Assembly (NCBI GenBank): GCA_003266075.1 | Contig: MUZZ01000152.1 | Location: forward strand, 13,905-27,954 | Origin: Methanosphaera sp. rholeuAM74 | GTDB lineage: Archaea > Methanobacteriota > Methanobacteria > Methanobacteriales > Methanobacteriaceae | DNA: 14,050 nucleotides | Direction of reading: 5' to 3' | Part shown: positions 1-6,135 of the stretch, piece by piece | Numbering within the stretch: position 1 is the first letter of the stretch | How the letters are laid out: every line of letters begins with the position of its first letter | Position numbers and translations under genes: made by a program | Notes under the pieces: model-generated | The model's database searches: none | Told to the model about the DNA's origin: nothing | Seen by the model: the letters and a program-made list of their open reading frames with translations, nothing else

Positions 1-395
1 TAGTCAACTAGTTCTGGTGTTGCACGTATCAGGTCGTCTGCCGTAAATGCCGGATGTACTGCACCTGTTTTATAGTCAATTACACTAGCAACTGTACCAC
101 CAGTAGATATTATCGACAGGTTATCTTTGCTTTCATAGTATTCGTTGTCTACTGGGTCTAATTCAATATTAGGCTTTTTGCCCTTACTTAGTAATTCTAT
201 TTCCGCATTTTCTATGTCAACACCTATATTGTATCCACTATCTAATTTGATTATTATTGTATTTTCATTTGAATAATCAGGTTTTTCTAGTAACATACCA
301 CTATGTGTTATGTTCGGCTTGGTGATTTTAATCCTGTCACCTACGTTAATGCCTGATAATTCAAGAAAATCTTTTATGTAACCTTCATAAGCCAA
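1..395 (-). CDS. gatD: Glu-tRNA(Gln) amidotransferase subunit D, 5' part (runs off left edge)
   Basis: The first 131 codons are present; the rest lies beyond position 1. GatD works with GatE in archaea to convert Glu-tRNA(Gln) to Gln-tRNA(Gln); GatD is the asparaginase-like subunit that releases ammonia from the amide donor. Residues about 1-85 form the small beta-rich N-terminal domain typical of GatD. They are followed by the start of an asparaginase domain with ISTGGTVAS at 96-104, where T101 fits the first catalytic Thr, and then a stretch resembling the segment after it in archaeal GatD (GAVHPAFTADDL, 111-122). The start is TTG at 393-395. No in-frame ATG gives a complete N-terminus, and a strong GGAGGAG lies 6-8 bases upstream (403-409). 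The gene is alone at the left end, separated from the next minus-strand gene by about 680 bp, so it probably has its own promoter. Confidence 0.9.
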   Translation of the reverse strand, partial: MAYEGYIKDFLELSGINVGDRIKITKPNITHSGMLLEKPDYSNENTIIIKLDSGYNIGVDIENAEIELLSKGKKPNIELDPVDNEYYESKDNLSIISTGGTVASVIDYKTGAVHPAFTADDLIRATPELVD

Positions 396-402
396 AGTAT
401 GT

Positions 403-409
403 CTCCTCC
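403..409 (-). promoter_or_regulatory. Ribosome binding site that decides the TTG start of gatD
   Basis: Read on the minus strand this is GGAGGAG, which matches the archaeal anti-Shine-Dalgarno sequence. It lies a few bases before TTG at 393-395, supporting TTG as the real start. Confidence 0.7.
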
Positions 410-426
410 AAGAGTAAGTTTGTTTT

Positions 427-441
427 AAATATTATAATATG
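427..441 (-). promoter_or_regulatory. Candidate TATA box for gatD
   Basis: On the minus strand this reads ATATTATAATATTTA, about 35-45 bases before the TTG start. That places a transcription start just upstream of the ribosome binding site. In so AT-rich a background this is suggestive only. Confidence 0.35.
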
Positions 442-708
442 GTTATTTTAATGACTTTTCCATTATTGCATTCTCTAGTTATTATATCTGTAAGTCATTT
501 TTATTATTTTTGAGGGTTGGCATAAATCCAGTATTTTCCCCTTTTTGTAAAACTTAGTATGTGTTCTGATATTTTTTTATTTTAAGTGTTTGGTTGTTAA
601 CATTTGTGTTTATTACTTATCAAGATGTATACTGGGCTGTTCAGGTTTACCAGCAAATGTGGCTGTTAAAAAAGCATGTCGAATCAGTCAATGCTTATGT
701 TGAGTTAT

Positions 709-740
709 GAGGGTGTGTGACACATTATTTTACTATGTGA
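709..740. repeat. Short repeat with hairpin, copy 1
   Basis: The plus strand carries GAGGGTGTGTGACA (709-722). Overlapping its end is an inverted repeat, CACAT (721-725) with ATGTG (735-739). The same 14-mer followed by an ACAT/ATGT hairpin occurs at 4235-4258. The open frame at 725-1051 ends inside this copy, as a transposase frame might end near an element terminus. I see no matching inverted copy, so an insertion-sequence end is only a possibility. Confidence 0.5.
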
Positions 741-1051
741 ATTGTATGTATTTTTATATTATGTATTAAGCATAATATCAACTCATGTTTGATAATTATG
801 AACATAGTCATAAGACAATCTCTATAAAAAATATCCGAACGTAATTGTTGCACGTTATCTAAAAATATTTTATGCCAAGTCTCTTTTTTAGGAAGTTTTG
901 TTGTTTTTGATTTTTCTAAACTACCAGTATGCTTCATGAAAATTGGTGTTGACCTATATGGAATCTTAAATTGGGAAATAACATGGTTGTGTTGTTCAAT
1001 ATCTGAATAAAATAAGTGTGCAATGGGTTTATAGAATGGGGTGGGTGGGTG
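725..1051 (-). pseudogene. Unrecognised start-less open frame, possible gene remnant
   Basis: The minus strand is open for about 108 codons, from a TAA just above 1051 to TAA at 725-727. The only ATG is internal (935-937) and would give 70 residues. The translation before that ATG is protein-like (for example HNHVISQFKIPYRSTPIF) and continues through SLEKSKTTKLPKKETWHKIF. The final 30 residues are low-complexity and rich in Ile and His. No ribosome binding site is visible at the internal ATG. The best reading is a remnant of a longer gene, perhaps from a mobile element given the repeat at its 3' end. A spurious frame in AT-rich DNA is also possible. I do not recognise the family. Confidence 0.3.
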
Positions 1052-1065
1052 TTATGGTGGGGTGG
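1025..1065 (+). other. G-tract cluster, potential G-quadruplex
   Basis: The plus strand has G-tracts at 1025-1027, 1038-1041, 1043-1045, 1047-1049 and 1059-1062. Loops are one base between the three central tracts and nine bases before the last. It starts 7 bases past the stop of the minus-strand stress gene, so the transcript is C-rich there while the template strand is G-rich. It stands out sharply from the AT-rich surroundings. Confidence 0.5.
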
Positions 1066-1072
1066 TGTATTT

Positions 1073-1528
1073 CTAATTTTGGTTTGGTATGACCATTATC
1101 GGTACTTTTGTGTGTCTGACAGTTTTTTCTGTTACACTACCTAGTAGGAATCTGTCGAGCATGTGCTTTCCACTACTTGCAATGATCACTAAATCCACGT
1201 CTTCTTCTTCAGAAACTTTTAGAATGATGTCTGCTGCGTTTCCTTCCACTGTTTTTGGTGTGATTGTAATGTTTTCAGCGTCTTCTATTTCTTCAGAGTT
1301 TTTTATGATATTTTCAACGTTTTCAAGTACTTTCCTACTTTCTTCCTGTAATATGATTTCTGATTTCGTGATAAGTTCTTCTTCTGGTAATCCTGTGAGG
1401 TATACACTATCAACAACATTCAACACTATTATTTCTGATTCTTCGTGTTTGGCAATTGTTATCGCATGTTTTATGGCTCTTTCAGAATTTTTTGAACCAT
1501 CTGTGGGTAGCAATATTTTATTATACAT
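1073..1528 (-). CDS. Universal stress protein (UspA family)
   Basis: This 151-residue single-domain protein has the standard length of the nucleotide-binding Usp fold. It begins MYNKILLPTDGSKNSERAI, with the acidic residue D10 after beta-1 that normally contacts adenine or ribose. It ends with the ATP-binding loop near 117-135, followed by a VPIMVIP strand. The loop is usually G-x2-G-x9-G-S/T; here it reads A-S-S-G-x9-G-S, so the first Gly is Ala. ATP-binding Usp proteins respond to stress in the cytoplasm, but the partner here is unknown. The ATG at 1526-1528 matches the usual N-terminus. A GAGG lies 11-14 bases upstream, which is a long spacing. The gene lies 115 bp downstream of hemA and probably has its own promoter in the AT-rich gap (1560-1595). 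Family assignment is firm; function is not. Confidence 0.92.
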   Translation of the reverse strand: MYNKILLPTDGSKNSERAIKHAITIAKHEESEIIVLNVVDSVYLTGLPEEELITKSEIILQEESRKVLENVENIIKNSEEIEDAENITITPKTVEGNAADIILKVSEEEDVDLVIIASSGKHMLDRFLLGSVTEKTVRHTKVPIMVIPNQN

Positions 1529-1630
1529 AATCCATACGCCTCTATACTGTTATAATTATTATTTATGTGATTATGATTATATTAATATTTTTTAGTATGA
1601 CATTCAAGAATGAGTGGTGGGAAATATTTT

Positions 1631-1643
1631 GGGGGAGGTTAAA
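1631..1643 (-). terminator. C-tract just after hemA, possible 3'-end signal
   Basis: On the minus strand the hemA stop is followed directly by TTTAACCTCCCCC (complement of 1631-1643), with another C-rich patch at 1615-1625. Similar C-tracts follow arfA and purO, where they precede T-runs. Here no long T-run follows, so a role in termination is weaker. Confidence 0.25.
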
Positions 1644-2843
1644 TTAGTTAGTGTCTTCTTCATATTCAATCAGAATCTTTTTTGCAGTATTTATTGTCGG
1701 CGTGTCATCATTTTCCACAGCTTTTTTGAGGTTTTTTATGGTTTTATACAACATTTTATCCACTATGCTGTGTGTCAGCTGATTTATTATCTTTTCTTCT
1801 TGTTTATCCAAGTTTAGCATGTGCAACGTTTTTTCTACTTCTTGTTTTCTTATTTTTTCTGCTTCGATGTTCATTGTGGATAGTATTGGTGATATTTCCA
1901 TCTGTTTTATGGCGTTTTTAAGTAGCTGAGTTTCTTCTTCAATAATTTTTTCTGCTTTCAGGGCTTCTTTTTCTCTTAATTCCTTGTTTTTATCTGTTAT
2001 GTATCTTAAGTCGTCTAAGTTGTAGAGTTTAACGTTTAATTCTCGCACGTCTGGGTCAATGTCACGTGGATTTGCTAAGTCTAACATGATCATGTTTTCT
2101 AGGTGTTCTGTTTCTAGGGGAATTAATCTTTCCTTGTTTATTAGTGTGTGTGGTGCACCTGTAGCACTTATCACTATGTTTGTCTTGGAGAATGTTTCAT
2201 TCAATTGCTTGAATTTTATGGCTACACCCTTAAGTTCTCTTGCTAGTTCTTGTGCTTTGTTAAATGTCCTGTTTGCAACTACTATTGCATTTGTGCCTTT
2301 ATCCAGCAAGGCCTTGGATACGACTGTACCCATTTCTCCTGCTCCAATAATTAAAACATTTTTTCCTTCAAGTGAGCCGTATTTTTCTTCTATCAGTTCT
2401 ACTGCTCCACTACCTACTGATACTCCACCTTCATTTATGTGTGTATGTTTTCTTATGGATTGACCGACGTGGATGGCTTTTGTAAATATTTTCTCTAGTT
2501 TCGGACCTATAGTTTCTTCTTTGATTGCCTTTTTTCTAGCATTCTTTATCTGACCGAGTATTTGGTCTTCTCCCATTATCATTGATTCTAGTCCTGATGA
2601 CAGTCGTAACAGATGGTTTATAGCATTGTCATCCTTCTCTATTATGAATGATGATGTCGGTATTTCTAAGTCTTCATCTACTATTAAATATATTTCATAT
2701 CGGTTACACGTTTTCAGGGTAACTTCCTCTAGTATGCTGTTCTTTTCATGGATTTTTTCATTTAATTCATCTAGTTTAGTGTATGAATCCTCCATTGTCT
2801 GGATATCAGCTATTTTATAATCTATACGTATATTCAATAACAT
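1644..2843 (-). CDS. hemA: Glutamyl-tRNA reductase
   Basis: HemA reduces the glutamate on Glu-tRNA(Glu) to glutamate-1-semialdehyde with NADPH, the first committed step of tetrapyrrole synthesis by the C5 pathway. In a methanogen the products are siroheme and the nickel cofactor F430. The protein has about 399 residues, close to the family norm. The N-terminal catalytic domain contains TLKTCNRYEIY with the nucleophile C46. A conserved segment SGLESMIMGEDQILGQI follows near 90-105. A Rossmann NADPH site (NVLIIGAGEMG) lies near 170-180, and a helical C-terminal dimerisation domain closes the protein. I chose ATG at 2841-2843, because GAGGT lies six bases upstream; a TTG six bases further out would sit against that site. 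The gene follows sirC with a 23 bp gap, so the two are probably co-transcribed. Confidence 0.95.
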   Translation of the reverse strand: MLLNIRIDYKIADIQTMEDSYTKLDELNEKIHEKNSILEEVTLKTCNRYEIYLIVDEDLEIPTSSFIIEKDDNAINHLLRLSSGLESMIMGEDQILGQIKNARKKAIKEETIGPKLEKIFTKAIHVGQSIRKHTHINEGGVSVGSGAVELIEEKYGSLEGKNVLIIGAGEMGTVVSKALLDKGTNAIVVANRTFNKAQELARELKGVAIKFKQLNETFSKTNIVISATGAPHTLINKERLIPLETEHLENMIMLDLANPRDIDPDVRELNVKLYNLDDLRYITDKNKELREKEALKAEKIIEEETQLLKNAIKQMEISPILSTMNIEAEKIRKQEVEKTLHMLNLDKQEEKIINQLTHSIVDKMLYKTIKNLKKAVENDDTPTINTAKKILIEYEEDTN

Positions 2844-2866
2844 TAACAAACCTCAAATGATGTTTT

Positions 2867-3514
2867 TTAATTCTTTAATTTATCTTTCAAGTCTAAAATA
2901 TAGTTTTCAACATATTTTTTTGCGTCTTCTATTTTTCTTTTTTCTAACAATTCGTTGACTGTTTCATCGTTATTTAATATGACCATCTGGTTTTTGCGTT
3001 CTGCTTGGTCGTCCAAATGTTCTTTAAGAAGTGTTCTTATATGTTCTTGTAATTCGATTTTAAGGATGTCCATTTCACTAATGTTTTTCTGTATTTTTTT
3101 TCTAAGCTCTTTAGCCATTAGTGGACTTTTTGAATCTGTGTATAGTGATACAGTAACTGAGCCTATTTTGAATGTGGATGGTACTATCACATTACTTAGG
3201 CTAATATCACTGGCACAGTTTACTAGCTTATCCTTTGCTTTAAGTGATATTTCTCTATTTAGTTCTAAATCATTGGTAGCTACAACTACTAGGTCACAAT
3301 TACTTATTAGTTCGTCTAGTTTGTCATTTTGATGGAATGTTGCTCCCATTTCTATTAGTTCATCTTTAACTTCCTCATCAATTTCTTTTGTAACTATGTC
3401 CACGTTAGCATTGGCTTCCAGAAAACGCTTACTTCTTCTTATTCCTACTGAACCTGTACCTACTATTAAGACGTTCTTGTTTTCCATCTCTAGAAATAGT
3501 GAAGTTAATCCCAT
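2867..3514 (-). CDS. Precorrin-2 dehydrogenase / siroheme synthase N-terminal family
   Basis: This 215-residue protein belongs to the SirC / Met8 / CysG N-terminal family, which oxidises precorrin-2 to sirohydrochlorin with NAD; some members also insert iron. The start MGLTSLFLEMENKNVLIVG leads into a Rossmann nucleotide site G-T-G-S-V-G at 19-24. The middle has the typical VVVATNDLELN and NCASD (about 125-129) segments. A short helical C-terminal part follows, and there is no fused uroporphyrinogen methyltransferase. ATG at 3512-3514 is preceded by GAAGGA. Its place directly upstream of hemA makes a tetrapyrrole pair feeding siroheme and, via sirohydrochlorin, F430. Whether this protein also chelates a metal cannot be told from sequence. 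Confidence 0.9.
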   Translation of the reverse strand: MGLTSLFLEMENKNVLIVGTGSVGIRRSKRFLEANANVDIVTKEIDEEVKDELIEMGATFHQNDKLDELISNCDLVVVATNDLELNREISLKAKDKLVNCASDISLSNVIVPSTFKIGSVTVSLYTDSKSPLMAKELRKKIQKNISEMDILKIELQEHIRTLLKEHLDDQAERKNQMVILNNDETVNELLEKRKIEDAKKYVENYILDLKDKLKN

Positions 3515-3545
3515 TATGAATCCTTCTGTATAATAGTGTTATGTT

Positions 3546-3553
3546 TTTAAAAA
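3546..3553 (-). terminator. T-run after the marker-9 gene
   Basis: On the minus strand, about 26 bases past the marker-9 stop, there is a T-run (complement of the A-run here). Short oligo-T runs end many archaeal transcripts. It lies just downstream of the proposed sirC TATA box, so end of one transcript and start of the next may overlap. Confidence 0.35.
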
Positions 3554-3569
3554 AAGTGTCGTTGGAGTT

Positions 3570-3585
3570 TATATTAATTTATAAA
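3570..3585 (-). promoter_or_regulatory. Candidate TATA box for sirC-hemA
   Basis: On the minus strand this reads TTTATAAATTAATATA, overlapping the marker-9 stop and about 60-70 bases before the sirC ATG. It is a good match to an archaeal TATA element. Confidence 0.45.
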
Positions 3586-4061
3586 CTTTTCATTCTCAAA
3601 TTCTTTATAGCGACTTTCAGGTCATTTCCTGATTCATCCAGAGCGTTTTTTGCTTCATCAAAGCTGATTTCAAATGTGTCGGCTAAACTTTGGATGTCTT
3701 CATCACTATAATTTACTGTATTAACGTTGGAATGTTTAAGTATTTCCTCTGATAATTGTTTTTTGAGTGTCATGTACTCGTCATGGCTGATACCGTTTGC
3801 CTGTAATTCCATATCTCTTAGTGGACATGGCTTGGATGCCTTACAACACCATACCAATGATCCAAAACAAGTACTTGCACCAGCACCTAGCTTAGTTTTT
3901 TTGCCAAATTCTTCTTTAATGTTCACGAACTCTTGTGGATTCAAACCTATTTCCTGCAATTTTAAATGTACTGGGCAAGGTTTTACTGGTGGACAGCAGA
4001 ATGCTAATCCACGTGCATCTCCCCCTCTACATACATGTGCAGGTGCATCATCCCATCCCAT
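3579..4061 (-). CDS. Methanogenesis marker 9 domain protein, Cys-rich, with C-terminal UBA-like domain
   Basis: This 160-residue protein matches what is known of the methanogenesis marker 9 domain: about 110 residues with eight invariant Cys including two CC-x-KPC type motifs, found only in methanogens and once suggested to be a metal-binding transcription factor. I see the eight Cys at 11, 22, 23, 29, 65, 72, 73 and 79. The motifs are FCCPPVKPC and WCCKASKPC. The two halves are a clear internal repeat: each motif is followed by P-[VL], about 10 residues and an acidic helix. Residues about 118-160 resemble a UBA helical domain. ATG at 4059-4061 is chosen because AGGAGGAG lies about six bases upstream; a GTG two codons earlier would abut that site. 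The protein is soluble and its function is unknown; metal or Fe-S binding is an inference. It follows the TIM-barrel gene on the same strand after a 487 bp gap. Confidence 0.85.
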   Translation of the reverse strand: MGWDDAPAHVCRGGDARGLAFCCPPVKPCPVHLKLQEIGLNPQEFVNIKEEFGKKTKLGAGASTCFGSLVWCCKASKPCPLRDMELQANGISHDEYMTLKKQLSEEILKHSNVNTVNYSDEDIQSLADTFEISFDEAKNALDESGNDLKVAIKNLRMKSL

Positions 4062-4234
4062 ATACACTCCTCCTACTTTGTGTTCTAACTTGTATTCTAG
4101 TTTAATATGTTACTTGTGTCTTTTCTTTTTGAACTTTTATAATAATACAGTGTATGTTTATCTATATTAATAATTGTTATTATCATTCTTTTACGTTTTT
4201 AGTTGATTAACATTACCGATTTTTTTATAGGATG

Positions 4235-4258
4235 GAGGGTGTGTGACATATCATGTGA
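4235..4258. repeat. Short repeat with hairpin, copy 2
   Basis: The plus strand has GAGGGTGTGTGACA at 4235-4248, identical to 709-722. It is followed by the hairpin arms ACAT (4246-4249) and ATGT (4253-4256), then GA. Copy 1 has the same order with a longer loop and also continues GA. Shared sequence stops there. Confidence 0.5.
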
Positions 4259-4343
4259 TTATACGATACGTTGGGAATCGGATAAACGTCTATAAGTAAA
4301 TATTTTTACTATAATCAATTTAAACAACATTAATTTCCATATA

Positions 4344-4365
4344 AACACCGTGTACTGGTGGTGTT
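4344..4365. repeat. Inverted repeat in the gap upstream of the marker-9 gene
   Basis: Six-base arms AACACC and GGTGTT are separated by ten bases. This is a comparatively GC-rich structure in very AT-rich DNA. It could be an RNA hairpin in the 3' end of the TIM-barrel transcript, an operator, or chance. Confidence 0.3.
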
Positions 4366-4548
4366 GCCATTGTGATTAATTTTATCTAAATTTTTCATCA
4401 AATCCTCATAGTGTTTCTGGAATCTTGTTATTTTTCATTGTGGTGGAGTTTGTGGGTGTTTACTGTTCTTAAAATTAGGATATGTATAATTCAGGGAGTT
4501 ATCTATTATTTCAAGATATTAAAGTTCAACATGGCTTGTTTTTACTAT

Positions 4549-5283
4549 TTAAATGAATATTTTGTCTACATTACCATTAAGAGTTTCTCTGGCTATGGAT
4601 ACACTATTTGCCCCGTATTTTATCATTTTTTCGTAGTCTTTTCTTGTTTTGATGTTGTTGTTTCCTATTATGTGGTGTGTGGTGTGTTGTCTTATTTTTT
4701 TTATCATTTCATAGTCTGCCTGTGCTACACGGGGTTTTGTTGCATCTACGTGGATGTATGTTATGTCATGGTTTTCGAGTTTTTTTATCAGGTCTATGGT
4801 GTTTGTTCCTTGTACATTGCTACGGATTTTCACACTAATTTCACAATCCATATGCTTGGTTATAGCCTCAATAATTCTGCTGAGTTTGTCAGTATCATGC
4901 AATAATCTTTCACCACAACCTGCATTTAACATTGGTATCTGTCTGCAATGACAATTTACTTCAATGACATCTATATCATGATTATCATAAATATTTTTTA
5001 TGGATTTTTCACTACTTAGCCTAACATTAACAAAGACCCTTCCAGTCCATGATCTGTTGTAATCACGTATAATTTCCACCTGTCTGGTAATCTCATCACT
5101 AATACAGGAAATCTCGTGGATAAACTCCAACCTATCACTCGTAGACACTATTTGCCTAGCAGCACTAATACTTCTATCATCAATATTGTAGCCACCGATA
5201 GTCACAGCATCAACATTGCCACGTGTAAACTTCTTACAATACTCTCCATCAGTAATTCCAGCCATAGCAGATATCACATTCAA
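4549..5283 (-). CDS. Dihydrouridine-synthase-like (nifR3 family) TIM-barrel protein
   Basis: This protein of about 244 residues is a TIM barrel related to the FMN enzymes DusA/B/C (nifR3). It begins with an ISAMAGITDGEY strand, like the AP-MAGVTD of Dus. It keeps the Dus-type catalytic Cys position (N-C-H-C, C113, where Dus has N-x-G-C-P), the Lys of VKIR (K152) and a His after the next strand (H178). The end carries an IIGNNNI then ARETLNGN phosphate-binding pattern. The usual H-G-R is replaced by H-V-D-A, and C111, C113 and C123 are crowded together, so it may not modify tRNA. A nifR3-type domain is fused N-terminally to the marker-9 domain in some methanogens, and here the marker-9 gene is next downstream. 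The start is uncertain: I chose TTG at 5281-5283, five bases after GGTGA; GTG at 5292 or TTG at 5295 are alternatives. Confidence 0.8.
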   Translation of the reverse strand: MNVISAMAGITDGEYCKKFTRGNVDAVTIGGYNIDDRSISAARQIVSTSDRLEFIHEISCISDEITRQVEIIRDYNRSWTGRVFVNVRLSSEKSIKNIYDNHDIDVIEVNCHCRQIPMLNAGCGERLLHDTDKLSRIIEAITKHMDCEISVKIRSNVQGTNTIDLIKKLENHDITYIHVDATKPRVAQADYEMIKKIRQHTTHHIIGNNNIKTRKDYEKMIKYGANSVSIARETLNGNVDKIFI

Positions 5284-5309
5284 ATTACTCACCAAATAAT
5301 TTTAATACT

Positions 5310-5331
5310 AAAAAAAGAACAGATTTGGGGG
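5310..5331 (-). terminator. C-tract plus T-run after arfA
   Basis: On the minus strand, five bases past the arfA stop, there is CCCCC then AAATCTG then TTCTTTTTTT. A C-tract followed after 7 bases by a T-run is repeated downstream of purO, which supports a transcription end signal. The next gene starts only about 27 bases later, so some read-through seems necessary. Confidence 0.45.
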
Positions 5332-5336
5332 TTAAT

Positions 5337-6104
5337 TTAATAGCTTGAAGTATCATCTAGGAATATAACAGAATCATCTGTACTTTTTGCACGAATGTCT
5401 TCAAGACCGATGTCAGCTAGGTCTGCTGCACGACCGGCACTAGTGGAAATGCCTACACCAGCCTTGAGGGTAACACCAGTTTTCTTGTCAACACTTTTCA
5501 GGGTATCTCTTAGAACATCTTCTGTAATACCATTGGATGGTGCCATGTAATTGTCTCCACCAATGAAGAAACACATACCTCCAATGGCTTCAAACTCTTT
5601 CATAAGTGTAACTAAAACCTCGTAGACTACTAATGACGTATCATATGCACTAGCAACATCAGTCAGTGTTCCAGTTATATCATCAATGTCAATGTGTGCG
5701 ATTTGTACTTGACTGTCATCTTCACTGGCTAGTGAATCAATCTCCAAGATTTCACATCTTTCTTCTGATTGTGCTCCACCACCATCCTGAATTAACTTGG
5801 TAGCTATTTTTTGAGCCTCTATGGGTGTGGATGCTGAAGCAACTCCCATACTGATTGTTATGGGATAACGGTTGCGAATAGATTTCTGAATAAGTAGGTG
5901 GTCGTCATAATCCATTCCATTACTTATAGCAATTAAATTGTCAAATCTGTTGAAGAATACAATTCCACCATGAGCTCCGAATTCTCGTTCTAAATCCCCA
6001 TATAATCTTGATTGAAGAGCTTGCAAATCTGGCTCAGCTCTAGGTCCTGGAGTCACGGTCCATGGACCATAATTATCAATTTGAATTAATGTTACCTGTA
6101 TCAT
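5337..6104 (-). CDS. arfA: GTP cyclohydrolase III (archaeal type, ArfA)
   Basis: ArfA converts GTP to the formylamino-pyrimidine ribotide FAPy, the entry to archaeal riboflavin and to the deazaflavin Fo of coenzyme F420. It does not cut like bacterial GTP cyclohydrolases I/II. The 255-residue protein shows the internal duplication of this family: GGIVFFNRFDNLIAISNG (46-63) is echoed by GGMCFFIGGDNYMAPSNG (175-192). Each is followed by a Gly-Val strand and helix (about 86-106 and 215-238), a tandem of palm-like domains. The N-terminus MIQVTLIQIDNYGPWTVTPG and the PRAEPDLQ segment are diagnostic. ATG at 6102-6104 has GTGATT just upstream, a match to the GGTGATC part of the archaeal ribosome binding site. 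It lies 31 bp after cofD, forming a cofE-cofD-arfA F420 cluster. Confidence 0.93.
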   Translation of the reverse strand: MIQVTLIQIDNYGPWTVTPGPRAEPDLQALQSRLYGDLEREFGAHGGIVFFNRFDNLIAISNGMDYDDHLLIQKSIRNRYPITISMGVASASTPIEAQKIATKLIQDGGGAQSEERCEILEIDSLASEDDSQVQIAHIDIDDITGTLTDVASAYDTSLVVYEVLVTLMKEFEAIGGMCFFIGGDNYMAPSNGITEDVLRDTLKSVDKKTGVTLKAGVGISTSAGRAADLADIGLEDIRAKSTDDSVIFLDDTSSY

Positions 6105-6135
6105 TTAATCACTTATATAAACTAATATTATCTAA

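Larger units (their letters stand above)
396..1072. other. 677 bp gene-poor stretch between gatD and the universal stress gene
   Basis: No complete gene is convincing here. The stretch holds the gatD promoter, an unrecognised start-less open frame on the minus strand (725-1051), a short repeat with a hairpin at 709-740 that recurs at 4235-4258, and a G-rich cluster at 1025-1065 just past the stress-protein stop. On the minus strand, a short open piece around 600-680 reads HAFLTATFAGKPEQPSIHLDK after a stop; it is too short to identify. Together these look like decayed sequence, possibly a lost mobile element. Confidence 0.5.
4062..4548. other. 487 bp gene-poor gap between the TIM-barrel and marker-9 genes
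   Basis: I find no gene here. On the minus strand, the longest protein-like piece runs about 32 codons between stops (about 4330-4430) and is too short to identify. The stretch holds the second copy of the 14-base repeat (4235-4258), an inverted repeat AACACC / GGTGTT (4344-4349 with 4360-4365) and a smaller one ACGTT / AACGT near 4268-4291. A TATA-like ATTATAAAAG on the minus strand (about 4135-4144) could drive the marker-9 gene. The composition is very AT-rich. Confidence 0.5.

Noticed and set aside
1089..1595. Plus-strand open frame of 168 codons opposite the stress-protein gene
   Set aside because: Ser/Phe-rich antisense shadow of a clear Usp gene; no ribosome binding site and no family likeness.
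4330..4430. Possible small protein (about 32 codons with an internal ATG) on the minus strand in the 487 bp gap
   Set aside because: Too short, no ribosome binding site and no recognisable motif; noted only as part of the gap.
4411..4905. Plus-strand open frame of 164 codons, hydrophobic and Tyr/Cys-rich
   Set aside because: Mostly the antisense of the TIM-barrel gene, whose motifs are clear; the hydrophobic look comes from T-rich reverse sequence.
5283..5295. TTG at 5295 or GTG at 5292 as start of the TIM-barrel gene
   Set aside because: They overlap or precede the only ribosome-binding-like GGTGA; TTG at 5283 has proper spacing, though the choice remains uncertain.
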